The notes under the pieces: generated by a model
What the model was told of the DNA's origin: nothing
The model's database searches: none
The model's input: only the letters and a program-made list of their open reading frames with translations
Position numbers and translations under genes: made by a program
From: Corynebacterium zhongnanshanii
GTDB lineage: Bacteria > Actinomycetota > Actinomycetes > Mycobacteriales > Mycobacteriaceae
Assembly: GCF_014490575.1 (NCBI RefSeq)
Contig: NZ_CP061033.1
Location: forward strand, 62,001 to 126,000
Direction of reading: 5' to 3'
Length of the DNA stretch: 64,000 bases
In this document: one piece after another, positions 40,776 through 50,439 of the stretch
Layout of the letters: the number at the start of each line of letters is the position of its first letter
How positions within the stretch are numbered: the stretch's first letter is position 1

Positions 40776-40960
40776 TTTTTTCGGTTGGCTGCGCCCCACA
40801 TGCCTGCTGGGCGGGCTGCGCCCGGTGGCCGCACCCGGGGTGGCCGCGCCCGTTATGGAAACATAACTGAAACACGGAGCCCCGCTTTGGACGAGAGTGA
40901 AACACACCTGTTACCGAAGTAGACCTAGAGGTGAAATATTGCCCCCATACAGTGCAGGGC

Positions 40961-42697
40961 ATGACTCAATCACTCACACTCAACACAGCAGACACGTCAA
41001 CTGCCGGACCATCAGGCAAAGCATCAGCGAGACCATCACCCGCAGGCACGCCTGATGCCTCGCAAGCTGCCGAAGCTCGCAAAGCCGCGGCAAAGTCCTC
41101 CGAGGACTTCTCCTTAAGGTTCGCGCCGCGCCATTACCGCAGGTGGACCCCAGCTGTGGTGGCAGGATCCGCTCTGGGCGGCATCGCCTACCTGGCCGAT
41201 TTCTCCATCGGCGCCACGATTGGAATCCAGCACGGCACGGTCAATGCACTCGGCGGAATCCTCATCGCCGCAGTCTTGATCTTCATTTCTTCGTTCCCGC
41301 TGGCCTATTATGCGGCCCGCTATAACGTGGACTTGGATCTCATTACCCGCGGCTCAGGTTTCGGGTACATGGGATCTATTCTCACGAACCTGATCTTTGT
41401 CTCCTTCACCTTTATTCTGTTCGCCACAGAAGGCGCGATCATGGCCCAAGGCTTGAAACTGGGCTTCGGGCTGCCCCTGTGGGCGGGCTATCTTGTCTCC
41501 TCTCTCATGATCATTCCGCTGGTGATCTATGGAATGAAGTTTCTCGCGAAGCTGCAATCCTGGACTAATCCTCTGTGGTTGGTCATGATGATTCTCCCAA
41601 TGGTCTATTTGCTCGTGAAGGAGCCGGGATCCGTCTCGACATTCATGCAGTACTCAGGGGAAAATGGTTCCGGTGTGTCTCTCGCAGCTATGATGCTGGC
41701 GGCGGGAGTGTGCTTGTCTCTGGTAGCTCAGATTGCTGAAAACATCGACTACCTTCGCTTTATGCCAGCCAAGACGCCCCAGAATCGGCGAGCATGGTGG
41801 ACAGCAGTGATCCTGGGTGGCCCGGGTTGGGTGTTTTTTGGAGCGACGAAGCAGATCATCGGCGCGTTTCTGGGCGTGTACATTATTGCGACTCTGGGTC
41901 AATCTACGGACCTGGCTATTGAGCCGGTGAACCAGTTCTTCTCACTCTATTCTGACCTTATGCCCCCGTGGTTGGCTTTGGTGCTTGCTGTGTTCCTGGT
42001 GGTTATTTCGCAGATCAAGATCAATGTCACCAACGCGTATTGCGGTTCAGTGGCGTGGACCAACATTTACTCTCGATGCGTTAAGCGCTATCCGGGTCGT
42101 GTGACGTTTGTCCTGCTGAACGTGGGTATTTCTTTGGCGTTGATGGAGTTCAACCTGTTCCAGGTTTTGAGTTTCGTGCTGGCTTTTTATTCTAATTTCG
42201 CGATTGCCTGGATCTTCACGGTCGCCGCGGACATTGTGTTTAACAAGTATCTGTTGAACTTGTCCCCGCGGCAGCCGGAGTTCCGCCGTGGGATGCTGCA
42301 CGACTACAACCCGGTCGGCATTGTCTCCGTGCTGCTGGCCGGTGGCGTGTCCGTGGCCGTGTTCTTCGGCGCGTTCGGTGCGCCCCTCGCGGCGTTTGCT
42401 CCTTTGGTGTCCGCGCTGCTTGCGGTGGTCGTCACGCCCCTGATGGCTGTGCTCACGCGAGGTAAATATTATCTTCGACGCCGGTCCGATGGCATCGACC
42501 TCCCTATGCTCGATGAGCATGGGAATCCGAGCGCGGAGACGCTGACCTGTGCGATCACCGGGGAGGAAGTGGAGCGGCCGGATATGCTCGCGTCACCGCA
42601 GCGTGGTCCGGATGGGGAGAGGCTCTATGTGTCTTCCATTGCGCTGACATTGGATAAGGAAGGAGCGCATATCTTGCCGGCGGACGCCGACCGCTGA
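40961..42697 (+). CDS. NCS1 family purine/cytosine permease-like transporter
   Basis: A predicted nucleobase:cation symporter with about 12 helices in 578 residues. NCS1 features: APRHYRRWTPAVVAGSALGG, FSIGATIGIQHGTVNALGGI, DLITRGSGFGYMGSILTNL (RGSFG-like), QIAENIDYLRFMPAKTP and KINVTNAYCGSVAWTN. The N-terminus (about 40 residues) is Ser/Ala/Thr-rich, and a hydrophilic C-terminal tail of about 70 residues (TLTCAITGEEVERPDMLASP) is additional. I choose ATG 40961; GTG 40931 is an alternative. It stands alone between two copies of the hairpin. The substrate may be cytosine, purine, allantoin or a related compound; it cannot be told here. Confidence 0.85.
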   Translation: MTQSLTLNTADTSTAGPSGKASARPSPAGTPDASQAAEARKAAAKSSEDFSLRFAPRHYRRWTPAVVAGSALGGIAYLADFSIGATIGIQHGTVNALGGILIAAVLIFISSFPLAYYAARYNVDLDLITRGSGFGYMGSILTNLIFVSFTFILFATEGAIMAQGLKLGFGLPLWAGYLVSSLMIIPLVIYGMKFLAKLQSWTNPLWLVMMILPMVYLLVKEPGSVSTFMQYSGENGSGVSLAAMMLAAGVCLSLVAQIAENIDYLRFMPAKTPQNRRAWWTAVILGGPGWVFFGATKQIIGAFLGVYIIATLGQSTDLAIEPVNQFFSLYSDLMPPWLALVLAVFLVVISQIKINVTNAYCGSVAWTNIYSRCVKRYPGRVTFVLLNVGISLALMEFNLFQVLSFVLAFYSNFAIAWIFTVAADIVFNKYLLNLSPRQPEFRRGMLHDYNPVGIVSVLLAGGVSVAVFFGAFGAPLAAFAPLVSALLAVVVTPLMAVLTRGKYYLRRRSDGIDLPMLDEHGNPSAETLTCAITGEEVERPDMLASPQRGPDGERLYVSSIALTLDKEGAHILPADADR

Positions 42698-42722
42698 TCC
42701 CCACACTTCTCTTTCACAAATT

Positions 42723-42772
42723 GTTCGACCAAAACGCCAGATTTCGCCCCAAATCTGGCGTTTTGGTCGAAC
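42723..42772. terminator. 22-bp-stem hairpin, copy 2 (probable bidirectional terminator)
   Basis: Arms 42723-42744 and 42751-42772 around the same CGCCCC loop as copy 1. The inner stem changes from CCAATTTT/AAAATTGG to CCAGATTT/AAATCTGG, so both sides changed together. Lies between the convergent permease and YbjQ genes. Confidence 0.85.
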
Positions 42773-42799
42773 ATTTTGTAGAAGCCTTGGATAGGAGAG

Positions 42800-43123
42800 C
42801 TATTCAGGGCGCAGGGTCACCGCAGTGCCGGTAGCAGTGACCAGCATCATGCCGCCCGTGCCCACGGATTCGTAGTCGATCTTCACACCAATCACACCGT
42901 TAGCACCCTGTTCGATAGCCCGATCAACCATCTCTGCCAGGGCAGTTTCGCGCGCCTTGCCGATGGAATCCTCGTAGCCTTTGGAGCGCCCGCCGAAGAT
43001 GTCGCGGAATCCTGCGCCGATGTCTTTGAGCATGTTGATGCCCACGACCGTCTCACCAGAGACGATGCGGATGTAGTCATCGACGACGTGGTTTTGAACA
43101 GTCGCAGTTGTGCTGACAATCAT
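42800..43123 (-). CDS. YbjQ/UPF0145 family protein
   Basis: A 107-residue protein of the YbjQ family (heavy-metal-binding-domain fold, a pentameric dodecin-like oligomer). Sequence: VDDYIRIVSGETVVGINMLK, FRDIFGGRSKGYEDSIGKAR, MVDRAIEQGANGVIGVKIDY, all typical. ATG 43123 is preceded by AAGGAG. Despite the domain name, function in cells is unproven. Divergent from the DJ-1/PfpI gene with about 90 bases between. Confidence 0.88.
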   Translation of the reverse strand: MIVSTTATVQNHVVDDYIRIVSGETVVGINMLKDIGAGFRDIFGGRSKGYEDSIGKARETALAEMVDRAIEQGANGVIGVKIDYESVGTGGMMLVTATGTAVTLRPE

Positions 43124-43213
43124 GATATTCTCCTTAATCCTTAGTCTTCGATGATTGTTTCCTCGAAGCATGTGTCTTCCTTCCCCATCCTAGAGAAGGG
43201 TTTCCTGCGCGTC

Positions 43214-43912
43214 ATGCCCCAGCAACCTGCCCAGACCTCTTCCCAGCAACCGCCCCGCCACATCACAATCCTCCTCTTCGACGGCTTCGAGCTTCTCGAC
43301 GTCGCCGGCCCGGTGGAGGTCTGGTCCCAGATCGATGGTCTCGAGCTCGAGTACGTGACGCTTGACGGGCAACCAGCCAGAAGCTCCCAAGGTGCGGTCT
43401 TCCAGGCTGACCGCGCCTTAGTTGATACAGCCTTAGCCGACACAGCGCTAGCCAGCAACCCCCAGACCAGCACCACACAACCCAACACCACACAACCCAA
43501 CGCCTCAGGCCACGCCCTCCTGATCCCCGGCGGCATGGGAACGCGCACGCTGATCGAAGATCCAGATTTCCTCCAGGCACTCACGGACACCGCGAAGAAC
43601 GCCACGCTCCTCACCTCCGTCTGCACGGGCTCGGCCCTGCTCGCCGCGGCGGGCCTCTTGGACGGCTACCGGGCCACCACCAACAAGCGCGCCTACGACT
43701 GGGCGACCAGTTTCGGCAGCACCGTGGAGTGGCAGCGCCGTGCCCGCTGGGTCCATGACCGCGACCGCTGGACCTCCTCCGGTGTGGCCGCGGGGATGGA
43801 CATGGCCTGCGCTTTCGTCGCCCATTACTGGGGCGCCGCCCGCGCCGACGCCATTGCCCACGCCATCGAGTTGCGCGCCCAGACCGACCCCGAGGATGAC
43901 CCCTTCGCCTGA
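43214..43912 (+). CDS. DJ-1/PfpI family protein
   Basis: A 232-residue protein of the class-I glutamine-amidotransferase-like fold. HITILLFDGFELLDVAGPVE (the acidic Glu region), LLIPGGMGTRTLIEDPDFL and the nucleophile elbow LTSVCTGSALLAAAGLLDG with Cys, then ATTNKRAYDWA and SSGVAAGMDMACAFV. It belongs to the InhA/isonitrile-hydratase-like subgroup without a C-terminal AraC domain. About 25 residues of TALADTALASNPQTSTTQPN-type sequence replace a short loop before the LLIPGG strand. ATG 43214 is chosen; an in-frame ATG at 43151 is possible. Confidence 0.83.
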   Translation: MPQQPAQTSSQQPPRHITILLFDGFELLDVAGPVEVWSQIDGLELEYVTLDGQPARSSQGAVFQADRALVDTALADTALASNPQTSTTQPNTTQPNASGHALLIPGGMGTRTLIEDPDFLQALTDTAKNATLLTSVCTGSALLAAAGLLDGYRATTNKRAYDWATSFGSTVEWQRRARWVHDRDRWTSSGVAAGMDMACAFVAHYWGAARADAIAHAIELRAQTDPEDDPFA

Positions 43913-44068
43913 TTTTTATCCGACGCCCGCCTCTCAACCACGCCACCTCACGCCCCACTACGGCCGTCCCATCCCGTCCCCAACACCACACCAACACAAC
44001 CGCCATCGCCGCCCCATCCCCATCGGATTAGGTGCGTTCCTAAGAAAACCCCTAAACTGTATTTTGTT
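43913..44068. other. Short intergenic region before the acyltransferase gene
   Basis: C- and A-rich, with many CC and CAC strings and no gene. Near its end TTAGGTGCGTTCCTAAGAAA contains a short inverted repeat (TTAGG...CCTAA) just before the acyltransferase start, which could be an operator. No ribosome site precedes that start. Confidence 0.35.
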
Positions 44069-46255
44069 ATGGCTACCCCCACTGGCCGCTCGGGCGCTTA
44101 TAGAAACGACATAGATGGGCTACGCGGATTCGCAATTTCGCTGGTCGTGATCTTCCACATCTTCGTAGGACGTGTGTCCTCAGGTGTGGATGTCTTCCTG
44201 TTCGTCGGGGGTGTTTTCTTCTTCGCCTCTCAGATTCGTAACGCAGTGAACCCACAGGGCCTCACCGTGGTGCAGGCGATCGTGCGCATGCTCCGCCGTC
44301 TCTTCCCGGCGCTGGTCACAGTCGTGGGGCTCAGTTTCCTCCTGGCCCTGCTGGTGTATTCACCTGCCAGGTGGGGTCCGGTAGGGCAGGACGCGGTGGC
44401 GTCGATGACGTATTGGCAGAATTTCCAGCTGGCGTTGAACAATAACGACTACGCCGCGATCAGCCGGGACGTCAGCCTGTTCCAGCATTTGTGGTCGATG
44501 TCGGTGCAGATGCAGATTTACGTCGGCGGCCTGCTGGTGATCGCCCTGATTGCGGCGCTGACCCGGCGTGCGCACTGGTCGGCCACGGCGCTGCGGGCGC
44601 TGGTGGTGGTCGCGACGATCGCGAGCTTCATCTACGCGCTGTACCTGCACGGCACGGACCAAGGCTGGAATTACTATTCGCCACTGTCTCGTTTCTGGGA
44701 GATTGGCCTGGGCGGCATTTTCGGCATGTGGGTGATTGCGAAGCCGTTGCCGAAGGCGATGGATGCGTTCCGGCTCCCCGCCGCGGTAGTGGGTCTGCTG
44801 CTGATTGTGGGGACGGGCGTGTTCCTCAACGGCGCCGAGCAGTTCCCTGGCCCTGCCACGCTGATCCCGCTGGCCGGTGCGGCGCTGGTGATTCTGGCTG
44901 GCAATCCTTCTGCGACGGGGGAACATCCGGCGGGCGTGCGCGCGCTGTTGGAGTCCGGTCCGCTGCAGTTCCTGGGTAAAACGTCCTACAGTCTGTATCT
45001 GTGGCACTGGCCGCTTCTGGTGCTCGCGACGTTCTATTTCGCCGGCGATGACCGCCGCACCGTGCACAGCGGCATGGGTATCTTCGCCACGATCCCGGGT
45101 GGCCTGGGCGCGGCGGTGGGCATCGGGACGATCCTTGTGTCCCTGGGCCTGGCATGGCTGACCTACCGTTTCGTGGAAACTCCGCTGCGGCAGGTCGTGA
45201 AGCCGCGCTCGCGGAGCTGGATTCTCTTCGACGCCGCCTACATGAAAACAGCCTTCCACTCCGGCCATCGCCGCCGTCTGGGAGCGGCATATGTGGCCGC
45301 CGCCGCTGTCGCGGTGGTGGGTCTGTCCGTTGCCGTGGCCCCGAGGGACGTGGATTCCGAGGCCGTGGTCAGTGCCGAGCCGGAGGTGTATCCCGGCCCC
45401 CAGGACCTCCTGTCCGGGCAGAAGGTGTCGAGCGCCACGCCGATCCCGGACGCGAACGCGAACGTGGATTCGATGTACCCGAAGACTCACGTGGACGGCT
45501 GCTCGGCATTGTTCGAAGAGGCCGAGCCGGTGCTAACCCACGACCGCAATAGCGGCTCGGACCCCTGCGTGTATGGCGATGTGGATTCCGATCGGACGAT
45601 CTACCTGTTCGGAAACTCCCATGCTGAGCACATGCTGCCGGCCCTGGACTCCATGGGCAAGGAGCGCGGCATCAAGGTCAAGGTGCTGGTGAAGATGAGC
45701 TGCTACCCTGGCGGCGGTGCCGTCCGCTCCGATGGCGGAGACTACCCGGAGTGCGGCGAATGGCAGGAATCCACCACGCGCTACATCCTGGACAACCCGC
45801 CCACGGAGGGCGTGTACCTGATTTCCACGCATCCTGAGCCGGGGACGAAGGGGCCGGAGGAATTCGCGCCGGGCGTGCGGGATCTTGTGACCCGTTTCAA
45901 CGACGCCGGGATTCACGTGTGGGCGCAACGCGATACCCCGTGGCCTCACGACGACATCGGCGATATTGATGTTCGTTTGTGTGTGGCCGATGGCCTGTAC
46001 GACCCGGAGGATGTGGACGCGAACTGCGGCATGTCCCGCCAGGCTGCCTTCCAGGATGTGAACCCTGCGTTGGAGGGCTTGGCCGGGTTGGATGTGACGC
46101 ATGTGGATCTGACCGACGGGTTGTGTGACGAGCATGTGTGCCCTGGTGTGATTGGCAATGTGCTGGTCTACCGCGATTCTTCGCACCTGACGAACGTGTT
46201 CTCCCGGATGTTGGCCGGGGAAGTGGAAGCGCAGATGTTCCCGCACGCTGCCTGA
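44069..46255 (+). CDS. Acyltransferase-3 / SGNH fusion membrane protein (OafA/YrhL type)
   Basis: A 728-residue two-domain protein. The N-terminal half (residues 1-400) is a ten-helix acyltransferase-3 domain starting YRNDIDGLRGFAISLVVIFH with the paired VSSGVDVFLFVGGVFFF; SYSLYLWHWPLLVLATFYF marks the late conserved box. An extracytoplasmic SGNH-like domain follows (TIYLFGNSHAEHMLPALDSM, the GNSH block I; VVYRDSSHLT-type block V reads LVYRDSSHLTN). Such proteins move acyl groups such as acetyl or succinyl across the membrane and place them on envelope glycans or lipids. A close paralogue lies at 47671-50409, with a GT87 gene between. Confidence 0.88.
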   Translation: MATPTGRSGAYRNDIDGLRGFAISLVVIFHIFVGRVSSGVDVFLFVGGVFFFASQIRNAVNPQGLTVVQAIVRMLRRLFPALVTVVGLSFLLALLVYSPARWGPVGQDAVASMTYWQNFQLALNNNDYAAISRDVSLFQHLWSMSVQMQIYVGGLLVIALIAALTRRAHWSATALRALVVVATIASFIYALYLHGTDQGWNYYSPLSRFWEIGLGGIFGMWVIAKPLPKAMDAFRLPAAVVGLLLIVGTGVFLNGAEQFPGPATLIPLAGAALVILAGNPSATGEHPAGVRALLESGPLQFLGKTSYSLYLWHWPLLVLATFYFAGDDRRTVHSGMGIFATIPGGLGAAVGIGTILVSLGLAWLTYRFVETPLRQVVKPRSRSWILFDAAYMKTAFHSGHRRRLGAAYVAAAAVAVVGLSVAVAPRDVDSEAVVSAEPEVYPGPQDLLSGQKVSSATPIPDANANVDSMYPKTHVDGCSALFEEAEPVLTHDRNSGSDPCVYGDVDSDRTIYLFGNSHAEHMLPALDSMGKERGIKVKVLVKMSCYPGGGAVRSDGGDYPECGEWQESTTRYILDNPPTEGVYLISTHPEPGTKGPEEFAPGVRDLVTRFNDAGIHVWAQRDTPWPHDDIGDIDVRLCVADGLYDPEDVDANCGMSRQAAFQDVNPALEGLAGLDVTHVDLTDGLCDEHVCPGVIGNVLVYRDSSHLTNVFSRMLAGEVEAQMFPHAA

Positions 46256-46289
46256 GAGTTCTCAGGCCCGTGGGCTAGACTCTGGGGTG

Positions 46290-47621
46290 ATGAAAGACAG
46301 CGCGCACTCCAGACTTGGTACTCTGATTGACTCTTTGACTCGCCCGTCCTACCTGGGCGATGCTCAGCACGGTGGCCCGAGCAGGTCTTTGGCTGCGAAG
46401 TTTCTGTTTGTGGTGGCGGGAGCCGCCGTGCTGCTGGCCGTTGTTCTTCAGCCCTTAGGCTCCTCCGGTCCGGATTTCGACCCCATCTGGAACGCCGTCA
46501 CCAAGTACCTCTCCGGTCAGCCGGTGTACGACGAGGACTATTCAACTCAAGACCCCCACTATCTGTACTCGCCCGGAGGAACCCTGCTCATCAGCCCTCT
46601 TGGCTGGCTACCGGGCCGTGATCTGGCGCGCTGGGTGATGCTGCTTGCCGGGGCCGGCTGCATCCTGTTGGCGATGTATCTGCTGGCCAGGGCGGTGGCG
46701 GGACCGGGGCGCCGCGCGCTGGTGGTCTGCGCTGGCTTCGTGACTGTCACGTTCTTCTTCGCCGAGCCCGTGCGATCGACCTTGAAGTACACCAACATCA
46801 ATGGCTTCTTGCTGTTGCTTCAGGTCATCTTCATCCTGGCGACGGTGTCCCTCCTGCGAGCCCGGCGGGCCAGTGATGAGCCGCTCTTTCCGTGGATGGT
46901 GAGCAGTCTCAAGCGCCCCGATACTCTGGTTGCCGCGGTAGTGCTGTCCGTGGCGTTGAGCATTAAGCCCCAGTTCGTGGCGCTGGCGGTGCTGTCTGTT
47001 CTCACATTCCAGTGGGCGGTGCTGCTGGTGGCTGGTCTGTTGTTCTGCCTGTACTTCGCGTTGGGTTATGCCACCATGGCCCGCCCAGGGGACTATTTCG
47101 AGCGCCTGCTGCCGTACATCGGCGAGCCTCGGGACTACAACAATGGCTCGCTGGACGGCATGGGTCTGCAGCTGGGGTGGAACCCCGAGCTAGTGCTGGG
47201 GCTGAAGGTTGTCTTGATGCTGGTCACTCTCGGCGCCGTGTGGGCACTGTTCGCCTGGCGGCATCACGACCCATTCTTCTGGGCTGCTACCAGTGCGAGC
47301 GTCCTGTTCTGCGGTCTGCTCATGTGCAGCGGGCTGGTGCAGGGCTACTACTGCATCTGGCTGTTCCCGCTGCTCATCACGGTGCTGCGGCCGTCCTCTC
47401 CCATGCATTCCGTGTGGATGTGGTTAGCCTACTTCTGCCTGGTGTTTGCCTTCGAAGTGCCGGAGGACTGGGGAGTTATCCATAGCGTGCTTCGCTGGCA
47501 GGCCTCCATCGCCTGGATGTTTATCCCTACGTTTGTCCTGGGCTGGGCGCTGAAGAACCGGCCTTCGCAGGCTCGGGTGGCGCACAACCAGGCGGCGCAC
47601 AGCCAGGCGCAGCTGGGCTAG
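46290..47621 (+). CDS. GT87 (DUF2029) polyprenyl-sugar-dependent glycosyltransferase, AftC-like
   Basis: Integral membrane GT-C transferase of about 443 residues with 10-12 helices. The first-loop motif PDFDPIWNAVTKYLSGQPVY contains the acidic pair expected to bind decaprenyl-phosphosugar; SVALSIKPQFVALAVLSVL has the conserved KPQ. Family members use decaprenylphospho-arabinose (AftC) or polyprenyl-mannose. Position between two envelope acyltransferases suits arabinan assembly, but AftC identity is only likely. TAGACT at 46276-46281 lies eight bases before ATG 46290, suggesting a leaderless mRNA. The tail ends in a repetitive VAHNQAAHSQAQLG. Confidence 0.83.
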   Translation: MKDSAHSRLGTLIDSLTRPSYLGDAQHGGPSRSLAAKFLFVVAGAAVLLAVVLQPLGSSGPDFDPIWNAVTKYLSGQPVYDEDYSTQDPHYLYSPGGTLLISPLGWLPGRDLARWVMLLAGAGCILLAMYLLARAVAGPGRRALVVCAGFVTVTFFFAEPVRSTLKYTNINGFLLLLQVIFILATVSLLRARRASDEPLFPWMVSSLKRPDTLVAAVVLSVALSIKPQFVALAVLSVLTFQWAVLLVAGLLFCLYFALGYATMARPGDYFERLLPYIGEPRDYNNGSLDGMGLQLGWNPELVLGLKVVLMLVTLGAVWALFAWRHHDPFFWAATSASVLFCGLLMCSGLVQGYYCIWLFPLLITVLRPSSPMHSVWMWLAYFCLVFAFEVPEDWGVIHSVLRWQASIAWMFIPTFVLGWALKNRPSQARVAHNQAAHSQAQLG

Positions 47622-47670
47622 CCGGCGCTGAGCCGCGGTGCGCAGCGCGCCGGTCGACGCGCGCCGGCCT

Positions 47671-50409
47671 TTAGTCGACAGTCACGCTGCCGAACATCTG
47701 GCGCTCAATTTCCTGCGCCAGGGTGCGCGCGAACACGTTCGTGTAGTGGTGGCTGTCTCGGTACACCACCACGTTGCCGATGATGCCCGGGCACCAATTA
47801 TCGCGGCACAGCACTGGCGTGAGGTCAAGGTTGGTCACGCTCAGGCCCTTGTAGGCGCCGTTGTTGGGAAGAGCCTTGGTGCCCGAGTCGCGCTCTGGTT
47901 CGGCAGAATCGCTGCTTGTGCTCGATTCAGTACTCGTGGCTGTCTCGCTGGAACTGCTCGAGGTGCTGGTGGCACTGGAGGATCTCGACGTGCTGGAGCT
48001 GCTCGCGCCCTTGTCCTTCTTCGACGACGAGTCGCCCTTCTTCGACGGCGCGCTGGACACCAACATGGAGTTTCCATACGCATCCTGCTGGTACAACGCA
48101 CCCGCAGGGGTGGTGTAGAACACCGCGCCAGCGCTGTTCACGTAGAAGCGATTGCCCGACGGATCCACATAGCCCGTGGGAACCAGTCCCGCCATCGGCG
48201 CTGCACCGCCAGTGCCGCTCGTACCGGTCGTGCCGTTCGTTCCCTGCGCCAGCGTGCTCTCGTGGGCACGCAAGGACACCTCCGGGGAGGAGTCCTTACC
48301 CCAGGCAGACGCAGCCGTCTTCGAGCCCGTCGCCGGATTAATTTCCTCCAAACGGCTGCGAACAGTATTGCCGCACACGGAATTAATCTCGGAAATCTCC
48401 TCGGAGGTCACCGACATTTCATTGTGGACCCCAGGGTAACCACTGCCGGCGTCGTTTTCTCCCCGCTTTCCCTCCATCATGTCGGCAACGCACAGGCGCA
48501 TGTCCATCAATCCCTGAGAATCATCGGAATTATTCATGAACCACACATTGTCGCGAACAAGGTAGGAATGAATGCCCCACGAATCGAACTGCTGAACAGT
48601 TTTCAAAAACTCATCGGGAACCACCTCAGGCCCCTGGCCCAATAGGCCGGTGGGTCGGGTGCCCGTCATGAAAATGCCCTCCGTGGGCGGATTATCGTGG
48701 ATGTACTGCATCACGGCTTCCGACCACACTGGGCAGGTCGGGTTCGGGGAACCATCGGCCAGCGGCAGGGAAGAATTAATCGGGCAGGCCATTTTCATCA
48801 GCGGCACCAGCTTGATTCCGCGGGATTTCATCACCACGTCCAGCGCCGGCAGGAAATGCTCCGAGTGAGACGCACCCACAAGATACAGCGTGCGGTCACT
48901 ATGCACATCTCCATAGGCGCACGGCACAGGGGAGCGGTTGTAATCCTGAGTCAGAACCAAGAATGATTCCGTGAATCCTTGCGAGCAGCCATCAAAAGCT
49001 GTCTGCGGCGTGAGCGCATCAAAATCCTCCAGCGGTGGCACCAGCGGAAGATTCGCCCGCACATCCTCATTGTTCACGTTGGCGCGCGCACCCGGATACA
49101 TGTCCGCATTGGAAGCATATTGCCACAACAAGTCGCCCTTATCGCGCGCACGGGAATCCACCACGGTCGGCGCGTACAGAACCGCCGCCACAATGCCCGC
49201 CAACGCCACGGCCGCCGCCACCTTGAACGGCTTCACGCCGCTAAACAGTTTCACCCACGAGCGCTCCTGCTTGGACTGCTGCCGCAGCGGCTTCTCCACC
49301 ACGCGCATCGTGATCCACGCCAGCGCGATGGACCCCGCGATCACCAGCAGACCCAGGAGTGCCGGCACTTGCGTACGGCCGGACAGGTTCAGCGCAAGCA
49401 CCAGCAGCGGCCAATGCCACAGGTACAGCCCATAGGAAATGCGGCCGAAGAACTGAAAAGGCGCGCTTTCCAGCAGACGGTTCACCGCGATCGCCTTACC
49501 ATCAGTGCCCGCGGTCTCGTACTCCGTGCCGGTGCCCGCCAGCACAATCAGCACCGTGCCCAGCAGAGGAATCAGCGTCCACGGGCCAGGGAACTGGTGC
49601 GCACCATCCAGGAACAGGCCCGTGAAGATGATGCCGGCGATGCCGACCACACCCATCACCCAGCGAGTCCACCGCGGCGCCCGAGCCATCAGCAACGCAG
49701 GGCTGCCGTCGGTGCGAGTGCGGCTGCGTCGGCTGGTAATGACAATGCCCAGCAGGCCGCCCAGCCCGATCTCCCAGAAACGTGAGAACGTGGAGTAGTA
49801 GTTCAACGTTTGATCGTCGACGTGGAGCCATGTGGCATAGATAAACGACGCCAGCGTTGCGACCACCAAGGTAACCGTAAAAATGGGGCGTGAATACTTC
49901 CGCACCACCAGGGCAAACAGCCAAATGAACAGCAGGCTGCCCACGTAGATCTGGAACTGCACCGCCATCGACCACAGGTGCTGATACGGGCTGACCTGTT
50001 GCTGGATGGCAGCGTACTCACGCCCTGTGTTCGCAAGCGACCAGTTCTGGAAGTAGCCCAGGGACGCCACGGCGTCGTGAGCAAGGTTGGAATGCTGCAG
50101 CGTGGACAGCGCAATCAGGCCGCCACCAAGCGTCGCCGCGACCACCACCACAAGATGCGGATACAGGCGGCGGATAATGCGCACCAGGGACTGCAGCAGC
50201 GTTTGCCCCTTCGGATTCAGCGCATTATTCAACTGGCCTGAGAAGAAGAACACGCCACCGAGAAGAAGGAATACGTCCACACCAGAGGACACTCGTCCCA
50301 CAAAAACGTGGAAAACAACAACCAGTGCGATGGCGAATCCACGGAGGCCTTCGATATCGGTGCGGAAACGCCGTGTAGGCGTGCTGTTCCCTGATGTGCT
50401 GCTAGACAT
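47671..50409 (-). CDS. Acyltransferase-3 / SGNH fusion membrane protein with a Ser-rich insert
   Basis: A 912-residue paralogue of the 44069 protein: RRFRTDIEGLRGFAIALVVV, VSSGVDVFLLLGGVFFFSGQ, ISYGLYLWHWPLLVLALNLS, and the SGNH blocks TLYLVGASHSEHFLPALDV and VVVYRDSHHYTNVFARTLAQ. Between them it carries about 190 additional residues, including a GTNGTTGTSGTGG tract, a collagen-like PTGYVDPSGNRFYVNSAG segment and a long Ser-rich run near residues 790-840. These lie inside the SGNH domain and probably loop out. It is convergent with the GT87 gene. Likely acylates arabinogalactan, lipoglycan or trehalose lipids on the outer side; the acyl donor and acceptor are unknown. Confidence 0.87.
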   Translation of the reverse strand: MSSSTSGNSTPTRRFRTDIEGLRGFAIALVVVFHVFVGRVSSGVDVFLLLGGVFFFSGQLNNALNPKGQTLLQSLVRIIRRLYPHLVVVVAATLGGGLIALSTLQHSNLAHDAVASLGYFQNWSLANTGREYAAIQQQVSPYQHLWSMAVQFQIYVGSLLFIWLFALVVRKYSRPIFTVTLVVATLASFIYATWLHVDDQTLNYYSTFSRFWEIGLGGLLGIVITSRRSRTRTDGSPALLMARAPRWTRWVMGVVGIAGIIFTGLFLDGAHQFPGPWTLIPLLGTVLIVLAGTGTEYETAGTDGKAIAVNRLLESAPFQFFGRISYGLYLWHWPLLVLALNLSGRTQVPALLGLLVIAGSIALAWITMRVVEKPLRQQSKQERSWVKLFSGVKPFKVAAAVALAGIVAAVLYAPTVVDSRARDKGDLLWQYASNADMYPGARANVNNEDVRANLPLVPPLEDFDALTPQTAFDGCSQGFTESFLVLTQDYNRSPVPCAYGDVHSDRTLYLVGASHSEHFLPALDVVMKSRGIKLVPLMKMACPINSSLPLADGSPNPTCPVWSEAVMQYIHDNPPTEGIFMTGTRPTGLLGQGPEVVPDEFLKTVQQFDSWGIHSYLVRDNVWFMNNSDDSQGLMDMRLCVADMMEGKRGENDAGSGYPGVHNEMSVTSEEISEINSVCGNTVRSRLEEINPATGSKTAASAWGKDSSPEVSLRAHESTLAQGTNGTTGTSGTGGAAPMAGLVPTGYVDPSGNRFYVNSAGAVFYTTPAGALYQQDAYGNSMLVSSAPSKKGDSSSKKDKGASSSSTSRSSSATSTSSSSSETATSTESSTSSDSAEPERDSGTKALPNNGAYKGLSVTNLDLTPVLCRDNWCPGIIGNVVVYRDSHHYTNVFARTLAQEIERQMFGSVTVD

Positions 50410-50439
50410 AACCCTTCAAGAGTATCGGTGGACTAGGCC

